Below, one piece after another: positions 1 to 11,605 of a stretch of 64,000 bases of DNA. The notes under the pieces were generated by a model. The model was given only the letters and a program-made list of their open reading frames with translations. It was not told where the DNA came from and searched no databases. Numbering within the stretch: position 1 is the first letter of the stretch; every line of letters begins with the position of its first letter. The stretch lies in NCBI GenBank assembly GCA_004380135.1, contig QXCR01000136.1:1-64000 (forward strand), written 5' to 3'. The position numbers were made by a program, and so were the translations under genes. Origin of the DNA: Stemphylium vesicarium (taxonomy: Eukaryota; Ascomycota; Dothideomycetes; Pleosporales; Pleosporaceae).

Positions 1-208
1 TCTACATGCAAGCTTTCCTGATGGCTAAGCGGAGCGATAACGGCTCATTGCCACTGCGATTATTCTTTTTTTACGGCTCTCGTCGAGACCCAGTCATTGG
101 CTTTGCCTGTTATACATCGCAGTGACGTGGATCCGTAGAAAAAGAATAATCGCAGTGGCAATGAGCCGTTATCGCTCCGCTTAGCCATCAGGAAAGCTTG
201 CATGTAGA
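1..208. repeat. MITE-like long inverted repeat (hairpin element)
   Basis: Bases 1-76 are the reverse complement of bases 133-208 with a single mismatch (an A/G difference inside the A-tract near the inner end). The arms are separated by a 56-base loop. A 208-bp element made almost only of inverted repeat, with no coding capacity, is the structure of a foldback or MITE-type non-autonomous DNA transposon. The left arm starts exactly at the window edge, so the outer end, and hence the true length and any target-site duplication, cannot be read here. The family is not recognised. Transposon origin is inferred from the structure; the inverted repeat itself is directly visible. Confidence 0.8.
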
Positions 209-693
209 AGGACTCTGTACGATCGCTTTCCGTCTGAAGCCAACTGGCGAAGACCCGGCCTCACGGTTTGCATAGGCGTCGAATTGGTCTCTATGGGAGG
301 CGTGTTTTGCTTGCCGCCCTGCTTTGACACGGACTTACGGTGTTTGATAGCCATTCAGTTTGTTTGAAACTCACTGGGCGTGGGCATTTGGAAGCAAGCT
401 GCAGCACGCCAAGGAATGGACCCAGGGCGTGAAGGTCGGGCGCTCCCGCCGTGGTGGTCCTTGTCGAAAATATTCCCGAAGAAGCGCCATTTGATCTATA
501 CTGCCGTGCTCGGTCGCGCCGTTCACCGGACACAGGGCTCAAAAACGTTGTGACGACAGCTGCAGTTGCGCTACAGATCTCTCATCGTGCATGCGTCCAT
601 ATGTGGCGGTTCGCATACAACGTTGAAAATATGCGGCTGCCTCCAGATTGGGAATGCCAGGAAGATAAGCGACATCGCAACGCCCACCTGGTC

Positions 694-718
694 CACACAC
701 ACACACACACACACACAC
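694..718. repeat. (CA)n microsatellite
   Basis: An uninterrupted run of about 12 CA dinucleotides. Short open frames crossing it encode alternating His/Thr or Val/Cys and are artefacts of the repeat. Confidence 0.95.
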
Positions 719-1357
719 GGTAGTTTAGATGCAGTTGCGGACCTGAATCGACGAGGAGGGTGTACGTCAAATGATGTTATGCGAAGAGCTGGGCAAACCG
801 GTTAATGAGGCCTGTATGCCTCTTTTGATGAGATGAACTGCATGGCTAGATCAGAGTACTTGAAGCAGAAAAAGAAAGAGAGAATATCCGGTAATTACAT
901 CAAGGCTTGGGTTGCGGTGAAGCTAAAAAGTGAGACGCGTGGAGTAGGGAAGTGGAGATGTGGGACGAAAAGTGGACGATGCTGCAAAAGATGTTCCGCG
1001 TGCTTCAAATTGGAGCATTGCAAGCGAAGGCCTGACTCAATCGTTGCAACCCCTTCACTGGAACATGATGTTTCGAGGCAGAAATTAGGTGAAGGGCGCT
1101 GGCGACGGAGCAGTTGCCCGCGAGGGCGCGTCCACCCCGCGTCATCAGGTGGTCCCCCATGCCTAGCGTGTGGCTAGTCCAGAAACAAGCCCACGGGTGA
1201 GGCCTCCTGCCTGCAGCCTGAGCGATGGAAGCTCCACGATACTGGGCATCTCTAGATAGAGGCAAAGTGCGCCCTTTGGCAGCATCCCTTGCGCATCAAC
1301 GACCATTTCTGACTCGACTAGGGCAGAAATGCAATGCAAGAGCCCGAATTTTGCAGG

Positions 1358-1365
1358 TATATAAG
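1358..1365 (+). promoter_or_regulatory. TATA-like box of the serine hydrolase gene
   Basis: TATATAAG lies about 70 bp before the ATG at 1434. This supports that ATG as the start rather than the internal ATG at 1547, which falls in the proposed intron. Confidence 0.45.
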
Positions 1366-1433
1366 ACGCCCGGGAGGACTGGAAACATGCCATTCCAGCA
1401 AATCACTCGGATTAACTTCAAAAGCCCAGCATA

Positions 1434-2890
1434 ATGACTTTTGATTCGTTTGATGAGGCATACAGGGCAGCTGTCAAGCCGAGTCCTGATCGTCTACTGT
1501 CGGGTGTTGCACTTGGTGCTGCAGGAGCTCTTCGAAAGGGTAAGGATTGGTTCATTCATGTTTGCTTCTGCTGAAACACGACGGAGCACCGTTAAGTGGC
1601 ATGTTTCTGACAGCTGCGGCACTTTGGGACGAACTGGGAAGATGCGAACACGCCATCGGCTACAGCCAGCCGCTCCAACGTCGGCGAGGCTATAGATGTT
1701 TACTTTTCGTGGACTACAACGGTTCGGCGCTAATGCATGTCACAGGTTTGCCATCAGGATGCGACGACTTCTTTGCCGCATACGGGACATTGTCGCTGGA
1801 TGCTACTTCCCCTTCGGTATCCACTAAGACGACTTTCTGGATAGCATCATGCACAAAGCTGGTGACAACGATTGCAGCGCTTCAGTGCGTCGAACGCGAT
1901 CTATTCACACTCGATGATGCAGCCGATGTCGATCGCTTGCTTCCAGAGTGGGGACAGCCCGAGATCTTGACGGGCTGGACCGATGATCAGAAGCCAATCC
2001 TTCAGCCTGCAAAAGAAAAGATGACTCTCAGGAAGCTGTTGACCCATACCAGTGGGGTCGGCTACGACTTTCTTTCGCCTGACCTGATGAAATGGAGAAA
2101 GAGCCGCGGAGAAGGCGTCGTGTCCCTGCGAGCGCCCATTACAAAATCCTTTGGGACTCCGTTACTCTTCGAGCCTGGTACGGGTTTTGCGTACGGGGGT
2201 GGTCTTGACCTTGCAGGCTTGATGGTTGCGAGGGCGAACAAGAGCACATTGGAGTCGTACATGCGCGAAAACATTTTCGACGTGCTGGGAATGGACAGTA
2301 CGTCTTTTCATGTCAAGCACAAGGACATTGAGCGCCTTCTCATGCCAATGACCACACGGCCTGCACCGGATGTCGCTTTGATCTCTGGCTATGGACCAGA
2401 CGAGCCGCTGAAGGCGCTGCTAGAACCCGAGGATGAGTTTGGCGGTGCCGGCCTGTTTAGCAATACCGAAGACTATCTCAAGCTGTTGAAGTCGATGCTG
2501 CGCAACGATGGGAAGCTACTGAAGTCGGAAAGCATCGACCTCATGTTCGCACCTTCCATCTCGTCTTCGGCACAAGCTTTGCTCAACACGACCCTTTCGG
2601 TGCCACCTTACGCGGCCATCATGATCCCCGGTGAAGCACCGCTGGGTACACGTGATGCCAGAGCATGGACGCACGCTCTGGGAGGATTAGTGGCACTCGA
2701 GGATGATAGCAAGGGCGGGTTGAAGGCTGGTACTATGCACTGGGGAGGTGCGCCGAACCTCAAATGGTGGATTGATCGTAGAGGCGGGACTTGTGGTATA
2801 TTCTCGACGCAGTTATTCCCGGCTGGTGAGCTTCAGCATGCGTTCCTCGGCAAATTGTTCCAGCGAGAAGTGGCTGCGATGTATGCCTGA
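1434..2890 (+). CDS. Beta-lactamase/transesterase (LovD-like) family serine hydrolase
   Basis: Serine hydrolase of the class C beta-lactamase/EstB/LovD family. Known members act as esterases or acyltransferases on small molecules, and the substrate here is unknown. The catalytic SxxK motif is SCTK in the context FWIASCTKL (about residues 70-73). A Tyr follows a PGTGFAYGGG block, and a HWGGAPN block near the C-terminus stands in for the third active-site element. The model starts at ATG 1434 (MTFDSFDEAYRAA), breaks at donor GTAAGG (1540) and resumes at 1746 or 1758; both AGs keep the frame and give 416 or 412 aa. The join restores the family pattern of a LSGVALGA segment running into FFAAYGTLSLD. 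The intron of about 206-218 bp is long for this window, so the 5' structure is less certain than the body. There is no signal peptide. The next gene is an MFS exporter on the same strand. Confidence 0.85.
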
Positions 2891-3594
2891 TGTACGAGAT
2901 TAGGGCGTAGACGAGTACGCACGCTAGCTGGGTTTATATGTAGTGATTGAGCCCAAGATTGAGATTCCATGATATATTATAGAACCCCCTTTTCCTTGCT
3001 GAGTCGGCTAGAAAGCTTTAAGATATCCACTCGCGCGGAGGCCTTCTCATGCACGGTGACGCTGCTGATCCAATACCGTGGCTTACACAGCAAATTCTGC
3101 CCATGACGTACAAGGCCTGCTATCTCCGCCGGCAAACATGTCTGCCCACTGCCCAATCAAAGTCCCGCATGCTGCTCACCGCCTGCATCGTGTCGGCTAT
3201 CCATGGCTTACTCAGGCATGATGCACCGTACGAGGACTGCAAATATTCTCGCCATGTCGCATGCGACGGATAAGGGACGTGGGCAGCCCGATGAAAGTTT
3301 TGCGCCCATGGCCACGCGCGCCGGATATATGTAACAGCGCCGTCCTGACAGGCGACTGCAGATCGCCCACCGCCCGTTTCCCGTTGACAGCATCCGCGTT
3401 GAACTCCCGGATATACGGTTGAAACTAATCGCCCCGTCGCGCATTAGGTTCCACAAGCTCCACTACGCTCGACGACGTCAGGCTCGAACATTTGCAATTA
3501 GCATCCCGGGCTGCCGAAGCCCATTTTCTCCCTCACCCTCGAGCGCCACCAGCAGTCGCGACACCATTTTCGACGAAGGAGAAGTGCCGCCAAC
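2891..3594. other. Intergenic region / promoter of the MFS gene
   Basis: No gene is seen in these 700 bp. It must hold the 3' UTR of the hydrolase gene and the 5' region of the transporter gene, but no distinct element stands out. Confidence 0.5.
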
Positions 3595-5898
3595 ATGCAG
3601 GAGGAAGACTACGAAATCCTTCGCAACGAGGCCAATGCGAGCCCAGAGAGGTATTCGAGATGGGATCCCAATCGCCAGTTCGCCGACGAGTACCACCGCC
3701 GCCATCAGCACGACCAGTCGCATGAAGAGCGCATGCGCAACATTGAGGCGCATGAGCGGGGAGACCGCACACAGAGCGAGATGTCGTTCCCACGTGAAGA
3801 AGTCGCATCGCCAGTCAGAGAAAAGGAAGAGGAGATCGCTTCTCCTCTGTCCCGGCATAGCACGTCCTCTGCCTCGACTGTGAGCTCCGCTAGCTCATCC
3901 TCTACGCACAGCGCACGCTTGGAAGAGATTCGCACAGCGCGTTCCACCCCCGCAAGGGATCGCCGCCCAACCGTCAATTCACAGGCCTCGAGCGGCAACT
4001 ACCTCACCCTACACCCCACCGAACGCAACCCCGAAGCCATCCGTCGTATCGAGACACACCGCAGTCAGCATGCAGGCACTGTCGGAGCATCACGAGTCGA
4101 CTCGCGGCTGTCCAGGACCCTCACGCGACGTCGCACCGAGAAGCCGCTGCCCAGCCTGGGAGCTGGCAAGCCTTTCCCTCCGCTTCTGCCAGACAGGGAA
4201 GAGTATGTTGTCGAATTCGACGGTGTCGACGACCCGCTGCACGCTCAGAACTGGCCCATGAAGAAGAAGCTAGGCATCGGTGCCATGTTGGCTTTTGACG
4301 CGCTTTCAGCCACCATGGGATCTAGTATCTTCTCCGCTGCTACGAGGCCAGTGTCTCAGCAGTTTGGTGTAGCTAATGTTGTGGGCACCCTGGGTACGAG
4401 TTTGTTCGTCTTTGGATATGCCTTTGGACCACTGGTATGTATCGTGCCTTGCGATAGAAGACGCGATATACTGACAAGCCATAGATGTGGGCGCCCATGT
4501 CCGAATTATACGGCCGTAAGCCTCCCCTCATCATTGCCGCCTTCGGATTCGCCATATTCAGTATCGCCGTGGCTGTTGCCAAAGATCTCCAAACCATCCT
4601 TATCTGCCGCTTTTTCGCCGGCCTGTTCGGTTCCTCCCCGCTCGCCATTGTCGCAGCCGTTTTCGCCGACATGTTTGACAACAAGCTCCGTGGTCTCGCT
4701 GTTGCTGTATTTTCCGCCACTGTCTTCATGGGACCACTCTTAGCACCCTTCATCGGTGGTTTCATCACCGAGAGCTACTTAGGATGGAGATGGACTGAAT
4801 ACATTTCAAGTTTCATGGGCTTCTTAGCATTCGTACTGATGTTTTTTTTCATGGAGGAGACGTATCCACCTGTAGTACTTATCAACAAGGCGAGTGAGCT
4901 GAGACGAAGAACGAAGAACTGGGGTATACACGCGAAGCAAGAGGAAATTGAGGTCGACTTCAAGGAACTCATTGTCAAGAACGTTAGCAGGCCGATGCGC
5001 ATCCTCTTCACTGAGCCCATTGTGCTGCTCATCACTATCTACATGAGCTTCATCTGTAAGCTCCACACCTGCGTCCGACTAGATTCGGGACAGCATGCTA
5101 ACTTCTGCCAGACGGCCTACTCTATCTCTTTTTGACAGCGTACGCCCTTGTATTCCAAGGTGTGTATGGCTGGAGCGGCGGCGTTGGCGGCCTCGCATAC
5201 TTCGGTATGGTCGCTGGTGAAGTCATCGCTTTCATCATCGTCGTGTGCGACAACCCACGGTACATCAGGAAGCTGGAGGCCAACAATAATATTCCTGTTC
5301 CAGAATGGCGTTTGCCGATCGCTATGGTCGGCGGTGTTCTCTTTGCTGGTACGTGTCTTTGTGTAATTCATTCGACTACCGCCACTAACATTTAACAGCT
5401 GGTCTTTTCTGGTTTGGTTGGTCGGGCTACACCGGTCAAATTCACTGGATCGTCCCTGTTCTATCCGGTCTGTTCACGGGTTTTGGAATCTTCTCAATCT
5501 TCCTTTCCTTGCTGAACTACATCGTCGACGCTTACCTCATGTTCGCCGCTTCAGCTATCGCCGCAAACACCTTTATGCGCTCCATGTTTGGTGGTGTTTT
5601 CCCGCTGTTTGCCACGTTCATGTTTAACGGCATGGGCATCCAATGGGCCAGTACCCTGCTTGGATGTGTGGCCGCAGTGTTGGTTCCGATGCCCGTCATC
5701 TTTTACTTATACGGCAAGAGGATTCGAGGCAGGAGTAGTTTCGCGCCTGCACCAGATATCGCACAAGACAAGAGGAGAGATGAAGAGAGCAAGGGCATGG
5801 AAGGCAACGGAGACGGCGGGAGTGGTGAGACGACGGAGAGGGAGAGCATGAATGGTGAAGGCGGAGGAATGCAAAAGGAGAGGAGCAAAGAGCAGTAG
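3595..5898 (+). CDS. MFS drug:H+ antiporter, DHA1 type
   Basis: Plasma-membrane multidrug or polyamine-type exporter with 12 predicted membrane segments. Four exons are joined as 3595-4434, 4485-5055, 5112-5348 and 5399-5898, giving 715 aa. The introns are 50, 56 and 50 bp with canonical GT-AG ends. The first 210 or so residues form a long polar cytosolic N-terminus rich in Ser, Arg and Glu. The MFS motif A is seen as SELYGRKPPL at the start of exon 2, and a motif-C-like GPLLAPFIGGF follows. The C-terminus (VFYLYGKRIR-like end, here VIFYLYGKRIRG) is typical of DHA1, then a hydrophilic Glu/Gly-rich tail of about 60 residues. The start is supported by the context GCCAACATG. The substrate cannot be read from sequence. 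Confidence 0.93.
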
Positions 5899-6427
5899 TG
5901 GTGTTTGAGCATTTTGAACATTCTCTTCCTGTGCATTTAGCGATATCATATACCTTTAATCAAAGTACCTTCCTTCCGACTTTTGAAACCTTATGCATCT
6001 TGATGGAGACAAGTACGTTCTCGCGATGAGCCGCGCTGGCCATATTTGTCGAGAAGGCGGGCCGGTTCTCAAGGAAGGTATGCCGAGCCCCAGCTTTGTC
6101 CCGGAATAGAGATCGGTCCGCCAATGAGCTCGACCTCCGGACGACAGTCCTCCAGAACTGCCCCGCAACACCACCCCGTGACGCAACATGTCCCTTGTTG
6201 GCCATGGCGGGGTAAGTATGGTGCGCCGAGTTCCACGGGCCCAGAGCCTCACTTCGTCATACCTTCCTCATAGCATCTCCACTCGGAAGCATACATAAGG
6301 GCTTTTGAACCTCCGATCCGACTTTTGCATATCAATCCATTCAATCTATACCTCCTATTGGATTCTCATTCCGAGGTCTTTGTGTTCTTTATTCCAATCC
6401 CACAGCGATCATCTCAACACCGCCAAC
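5899..6427. other. Intergenic region / SDR gene promoter
   Basis: No gene is seen. The last 100 bp are pyrimidine-rich (CT-rich leader), as is common just before fungal start codons. Confidence 0.5.
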
Positions 6428-7258
6428 ATGTCCATGTCCGTGGAAGAATGCCAGCAGCCGCGCGCCGGCTTCCCCAAACCCGTGCCGGACACGCCAATAA
6501 ACGTAATGCAACAATTCAGCATGAAAGGAAAAGTCATTGTCGTCAACGGCGCAGCCGAAGGCATTGGCGGTGCCGTCGCCGATGCCATGGCCGAAGCAGG
6601 CGGCAACGTAGCCCTGTGGTACAACTCCAACACCAAAGCCGTTGAGCGAGCCGAGAACCTAGCGAAAGAACACGGCGTCAAGACAAAAGCGTATAGCGTG
6701 AACCAAATCGATGCCGCAGCAGTAGAAAAGGCCGTTAAGCAGGTTGTCGAAGACTTTGGCCGCATCGACTGCTTCGTCGCAAACGCCGGCACGGGAGACA
6801 GCAAACCACTCCTTGACCAAACCCTCGACTCCTACAACAACCTCATGCGCGTCAATGTCGACGGACCTGTCTACTGCGCAAAGTACGCAGGCGAAGTATT
6901 CAAGAAGCAAGGGTTCGGCAACCTGATTCTCACATCGAGTATCTCCGCCCACATCGTTAACGTGCCCATCGACCAGCCCATTTACAACGGCACCAAGGCG
7001 TTTGTGTCGCACCTCGGCAAGTCACTCGCGAGGGAGTGGAGGGAGTTTGCCAGGGTGAATGTTGTTAGTCCGGGTTTCTTCGACACCAAGATGGGTGCGG
7101 GACCGCAGGTTATCAATGAGGGACTGAGAATGATTCCATTGGGACGACAGGGTAATGTTAAGGAGATTAAGGGATTGTTTTTGTACTTGGGGAGTGATGC
7201 GTCGAGTTATATGACGGGCAGCGATTGTATCATCGATGGTGGGTATGTGCTGCCATAA
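6428..7258 (+). CDS. NADP(H)-dependent short-chain dehydrogenase, mannitol dehydrogenase / sorbose reductase-like
   Basis: Classical SDR of 276 aa, intronless. The cofactor loop is NGAAEGIGG (residues 40-48; an Asn replaces the usual Thr of TGxxxGIG). NAG is at 119-121, the catalytic Ser lies in TSSIS (169-173), and YNGTK gives Tyr186 and Lys190. The C-terminal segment IDGGYVLP closes the subunit fold in the usual way. Overall it resembles the fungal NADP-mannitol dehydrogenase/sorbose reductase group (the Alt a 8 and SOU1 type) in blocks such as YCAK, REFARVN and SDASSYMTGSD. It probably reduces a ketose or related carbonyl in the cytosol. ATG 6428 is chosen because its context GCCAACATG is good; an in-frame upstream extension to about 6305 runs through leader-like sequence. 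The exact substrate is not certain. Confidence 0.9.
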   Translation: MSMSVEECQQPRAGFPKPVPDTPINVMQQFSMKGKVIVVNGAAEGIGGAVADAMAEAGGNVALWYNSNTKAVERAENLAKEHGVKTKAYSVNQIDAAAVEKAVKQVVEDFGRIDCFVANAGTGDSKPLLDQTLDSYNNLMRVNVDGPVYCAKYAGEVFKKQGFGNLILTSSISAHIVNVPIDQPIYNGTKAFVSHLGKSLAREWREFARVNVVSPGFFDTKMGAGPQVINEGLRMIPLGRQGNVKEIKGLFLYLGSDASSYMTGSDCIIDGGYVLP

Positions 7259-7715
7259 GGGTGAAGAAAGATGATGGACTGTGAATAGATGTTGAAGGAA
7301 AAGAATATGGTTTTATGAACATTTTACTCAGGAGCTGTATGCAAAGATGGAATTCGGAGGGTTGGGTAAAGCGCGTGGCTACGCGCAGCACGCGGATATC
7401 CCGCATTGTAATCGAAACCTCTGTGACCCTATCTAGGAGCGGTCTGCACCAGATCAATTGTCTAGGTATCGGTGCTGCCTGATGTGTGTGAGGAAGGACT
7501 CACGGAATAATTTCCTGGTGTGAGCTACCTTCACTTCGACCCTCTCAAACCTGCGTTTGCTCCACGTGTAGCGCCTTGACGATCGGACACTTGGTACTCG
7601 GCTCCGCCTTCCGCAATCTTTCGTTCTCTTCTTTCTCACTCCACTGTTTCGCGCAAGTACAAACACCCTCGTGCACAAGGAATCCAGCCCCGTCGATCGA
7701 TGGTGCGGGGAGAAG
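7259..7715. other. Intergenic region
   Basis: Nothing recognisable beyond untranslated sequence of the neighbouring genes. Confidence 0.5.
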
Positions 7716-8482
7716 ATGGCTTTCAGCTTCCTGAAGCTGCCCGCTGGTAAGCTCTTTCCCTCAACCTGTTATGTGGGGACTAAAAAAATTGACAAGAATT
7801 GCGCAACCTCATGTACTACTTCGCTGCAGTATCCGAAGGACTTATCAACATCAGATGTTGGTTTGCAGGCGCCCGTGGTGCGCGCTCTGCTCTAGCACAA
7901 ATCTGCCACTAAGTCCGTCTAGAGTACTTGCCCATCCAACATCGCGAAAAAGCAAATTCCTGCAAATGGACCGACCTGCTGCCTACCGACGCCTATACCA
8001 ATACCTTTTTTACAACGCCGTCGGGGTCGTTCCCTGCCCCACGCAAACTCCAGATCACTGCCACCCAGGTGTGCAGGGAGATGATGCACCGATCCCGTGA
8101 TCTCCTACTCCGACTCATAAAGCTGGACATGGCTTTGCCCCAGATACATATCCTCTTCTTACCTACCCAAACAGCGGAACAAGTCGCGATACGGCAAACC
8201 CTAGGGCATGTTACGGAAGAGCAGAAAGCCGAGGTTCTGAACTATCTGATTCATCACCGTGGCACTGAATGGATCCAAGACATCCAAAGCGTGGTAATCC
8301 ATTCATTGTCTGTGAAGCATTGTTCGGATAACTTTCTGTCTATAGTGGTCAAATTCTCTCAACTCCAAATGCCAGGTGGCATCGATTACGGCTTGTGGGT
8401 GTTCAACAGTCGGTACGAGGCTCTGGCACTCGTCCATGAGACCGCAAGATGTGTCGTTGACTTTCGGCAAAAGGAATTGTGA
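7716..8482 (+). CDS. LPxELRN-type (F-box-like) fungal protein, gene model uncertain
   Basis: Exon 1 (7716-7746) encodes MAFSFLKLPA. A 50-bp intron (7747-7796, GTAAGC ... ACAAG, branch GACTAAA) joins it to ELRNLMYYF, rebuilding the LxLPxELRNxxY motif found at the N-terminus of a very large family of Dothideomycete proteins often described as F-box-like. The frame then meets TAA at 7910-7912 and stays open to 8482. A second intron (7857-7913, GTTGGT donor) removes that stop in phase and gives 219 aa. Otherwise the gene is a pseudogene with a single nonsense codon. The 3' part contains a block ITATQVCREMMHRSRDLLL, which fits the CRxIxxE segment of this family. No signal peptide or membrane segment is visible. 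Function is unknown. Confidence 0.55.
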
Positions 8483-9297
8483 TTGAGCAAGACGGAAAAG
8501 TTGGGCATGAACGAGGCAATATCCATGTATACGAAGGCAGCCCGCATAGATAACGAAGTTGAGCAATCGATACTAGCAAAAAGGAATATTAGACGCTCTA
8601 TAACAAACCGGGTATTCCAGAAACAATCTCTGTTTGCCATACTGTCTTCATTGTCAGGCCATACATAATCGCCTCTCGTCCCGTGTTGTACTGGATTTTT
8701 CAAGCAGTGTCGGACCTGCTTTCATACAGACACTCAATAGTTATGCAGAAAATGCAGCAACTGCATTACCTGCGTACTTCCCGGTAGTTCTGTCGACGGC
8801 TATCTGTACCTCAGAAACGACAGATCCGGCTTTTATCAAACTTGGCACACCATGGGTGTTTCGTGATTTGCGTACGATACTAACGTATTTGCAACCGGGC
8901 TTATGGAGGCTTATCTTGATTTGTTGGGCTGGCGGCTATCGCCATGCAAATGTAAGGGGACGGCATTCTCGTTTTCGCAACTAAGGCGTTGTGATAGAAG
9001 TCACGACTCTCTCCTCGCCTACCCATGTATCACGAAAAAACGATCTTCGACCAATTCCGTATCACGCACTTCAGCCCCGCACGGCTCCCAATTTACTGCG
9101 CGAATCATTAAACGGCCGGCTGGCGCCCACCAAGACACCGAAGCGCCCATATCAGCGCAGTCGGCGAAATTCCAAGGCAACAATATAGCTGAAAATGGTG
9201 TCAGTCCTACAGCATCGGGAGGCATCGCAGTCGTGCTTTCATCTCCCTACTTCAACTTCTTTTAACTGCAATAGCGCTCGCTATATCTCCCATCCAA
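8483..9297. other. Intergenic region
   Basis: No gene is seen. Short frames on both strands overlap and show no domain. A CT-rich stretch precedes the HET-domain start. Confidence 0.5.
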
Positions 9298-11605
9298 ATG
9301 GCGTCGTACCTACCTTCTCGTCTGCTGCGCCAAATTCAAGGCGAATTCTCCATCGTTGACCCGCGCACTGTTGGCACTGAACGCTTCGACATCATTTCGT
9401 ATACATGGGGAGATGAGGGACCCGAATACGAGAGCGACATATCCGGAGTAACCTGGACACTAAAGATCGCGGAGAAAAAGGTCAATGATATCAAGAAGTT
9501 GATGATAGAACAGGACATCCGCTATCTGTGGGCAGACTGTGTATGTATCAACCAGAACGACTCGGCCGATCAAGCAGTGGAGGTGGGCAAGATGTTCGAG
9601 TACTACAAGTGCGCGGATAGATGCCACATATTGCTTGATATGCCCACTGTCTGGGAACCCCAGTACATCGTAGATAATCTCAAGTTTCTCGACCATATCC
9701 TTTCCCACATGGAGGGATCAGCACTGGTTTCAGGAGCGCCAGGGATTCTAATGGAAGAGAGAAAACGCCTGCAAGAGTGGGTGGGGGAAGATTGGGCATT
9801 CCCAATACCCAAGACGACGGTCGGATCCGCGGCAATCGACATGGGCGTGCTAAACTGCTACTCCACCTGCGTCAACCACGTTCAGTCACTGTTCCACAAT
9901 GCCTACTGTAAGCATCCCTGTACAAACTGTATGTGAGACATAAACTGACTTCGTACAACTACATTTAGTCACTCGAGTATGGACTTTCCAAGAGATGATC
10001 CTCGGAAAGAACGTCGTCATGTGGGCGATAGACTCTAAGAAACTGTCCCGCATTGGGGAATTGGACACGTGGATGGGTCTTGCGATAGACTCCATGGACA
10101 AAGCTTTGAAGCTGCAGACCTGGATCCAGAACTCAAGGGTTATAAAGTCTGCGTCTATCAATGGTATCCTGCGGGTGATAGACGAAGATCTTATATCCCT
10201 AACCAGCCTCCAGATTCAGGTCAAAGGCCTAGCGAGCGCGAGGACGGACATCGTCAACGGAGGACCGTATTGGTGGCATGAAAACGAAAAGGGCATCGCA
10301 AACATATTCTCGGCGATATCCCTAACTCCGCGCTACTGTAAGAAACCGATGGATATATTCAGGGGCCTCCTTGGTATCTTCAGTGGCATGTTCAACGCAG
10401 AGGAGATCGAAGCCCAGCTGTCCGGCGAAGATGTCGAGCACATGTCTTTCAACTTTTTCCGGCGCTTGTCCGTCAAGACGGACTCTGCATGGACTAAACT
10501 GGCAATCAGTAGCGGCGAGCGAGGCGAGTGGAACTGGATACCTGTATTGGACAAAAGCAGCGACAATATTTCCACCGATTGCTACGCCGGTGTTGTCAAA
10601 CTTGGGCGGCTGAAAGCAAAGGGCCAGGCGAAATCAGCCGCGATTACGGGGGTAAAGGGTGTCCCCAAGAAGTACATGAAACTCAAGCTCACCCGCAACA
10701 CCGAAAACGCAGGCTTCAACTTTGTCTTCAAGGGTTGCAATGCTGGAAAGAAGCTGAAGACAGGCCTCATTTCTTCAGAGGTCATCCGGGTCAACGATCA
10801 GCCCCGAGATGTGGCGCGGGACGAAACTGGCAAGGTGCTCGTCCAGTGCGCGTCCATCCTGGGGAGCATAATAGACCCCGATGGCGACGTCGTCAAGTAT
10901 CGTCAGCGGCTACTGAACAAGCTTGGACCAAGATGGACGACGACGGATCCGAGTGCGAAGCCCGCAGCTTGGGAAGACCGATGCGTAAGCGGCACATTTT
11001 GGGAGAACCCACATCCACACTACATCCGCGTCCACAATATGTCGATGCACTATCGCTTGCTCGACGTTTTCAGCTGCGAATCCCGACTGTGGAACGATAG
11101 AACGGCCAAAATCTCCTGCGAGGTGCGCGTCAGCTGTGGATGTGAGATCGTCGCACCCTTTCCGCTTATATTCGAGGCAATCACCGCTGTGCAGGGAAGC
11201 TCACTGGGCGGTACATCCCTCGACCTTGCGCCTGATGACCGCATAATCATCCACGATGGTCTTGGCTTGGTGCAGACAGGCGAAGTGGGAGCAACGTTCA
11301 ACATGGTAGCGTTCGGTGGCGACGTGAACGCATACAAGTCTTATGCGGCCGTTTGCAGGGGCTTGAAAGAGAGCAAGCCTGCAGTACCGAAGTTGACCTG
11401 GCCTTGGGGAAGGGCGCTGGTTAAGGAAGAGTTTTCGCATGGTCTTACGGATCAGATGCGTGCTTATGGCTACGTTCAGACTGGAGGCTCGGGCAATCTT
11501 CTGATTTCGAGAAATCATCGATTGGATCAGTATAGGATTCTTGGGGTGTGTATTGATGAGTATATCGACAATGAGAAGGGGATTAATTTTGTGACTATTA
11601 GGTGA
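9298..11605 (+). CDS. HET-domain (heterokaryon incompatibility-type) protein
   Basis: Exons 9298-9907 and 9969-11605 are joined across a 61-bp intron (GTAAGC ... TTTAG), giving 748 aa. The HET domain is at the N-terminus: ISYTWGDE (about 33-40), then IRYLWADCVCINQND (about 74-88), then after the intron RVWTFQEMILGKN. HET domains trigger programmed cell death after non-self recognition in fungi, and many paralogs exist per genome. The 480-residue region after the domain has no NACHT, ankyrin or WD repeats that I can see. It ends in a part containing a DDRIIIHDGLG block, as in other HET proteins that end in a small beta-rich domain. The neighbours on both sides are LPxEIRN-type proteins. The partner and the recognised ligand are unknown. 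Confidence 0.9.

Larger units (their letters stand above)
209..1433. other. Intergenic region upstream of the serine hydrolase gene
   Basis: No convincing gene is seen. Short open frames here have no recognisable domain and overlap one another on both strands. The stretch holds a CA microsatellite (694-718) and, near its end, a TATA-like box (1358-1365). Confidence 0.6.

Noticed and set aside
451..805. Open frames on both strands across the CA repeat
   Set aside because: They arise from the dinucleotide repeat (His/Thr or Val/Cys runs) and have no other coding signal.
1547..1745. ATG 1547 as the start of the serine hydrolase
   Set aside because: The encoded N-terminus does not fit the family, while exon 1434-1539 does; a TATA-like box is well placed for 1434 and the 1547 ATG lies in the proposed intron.
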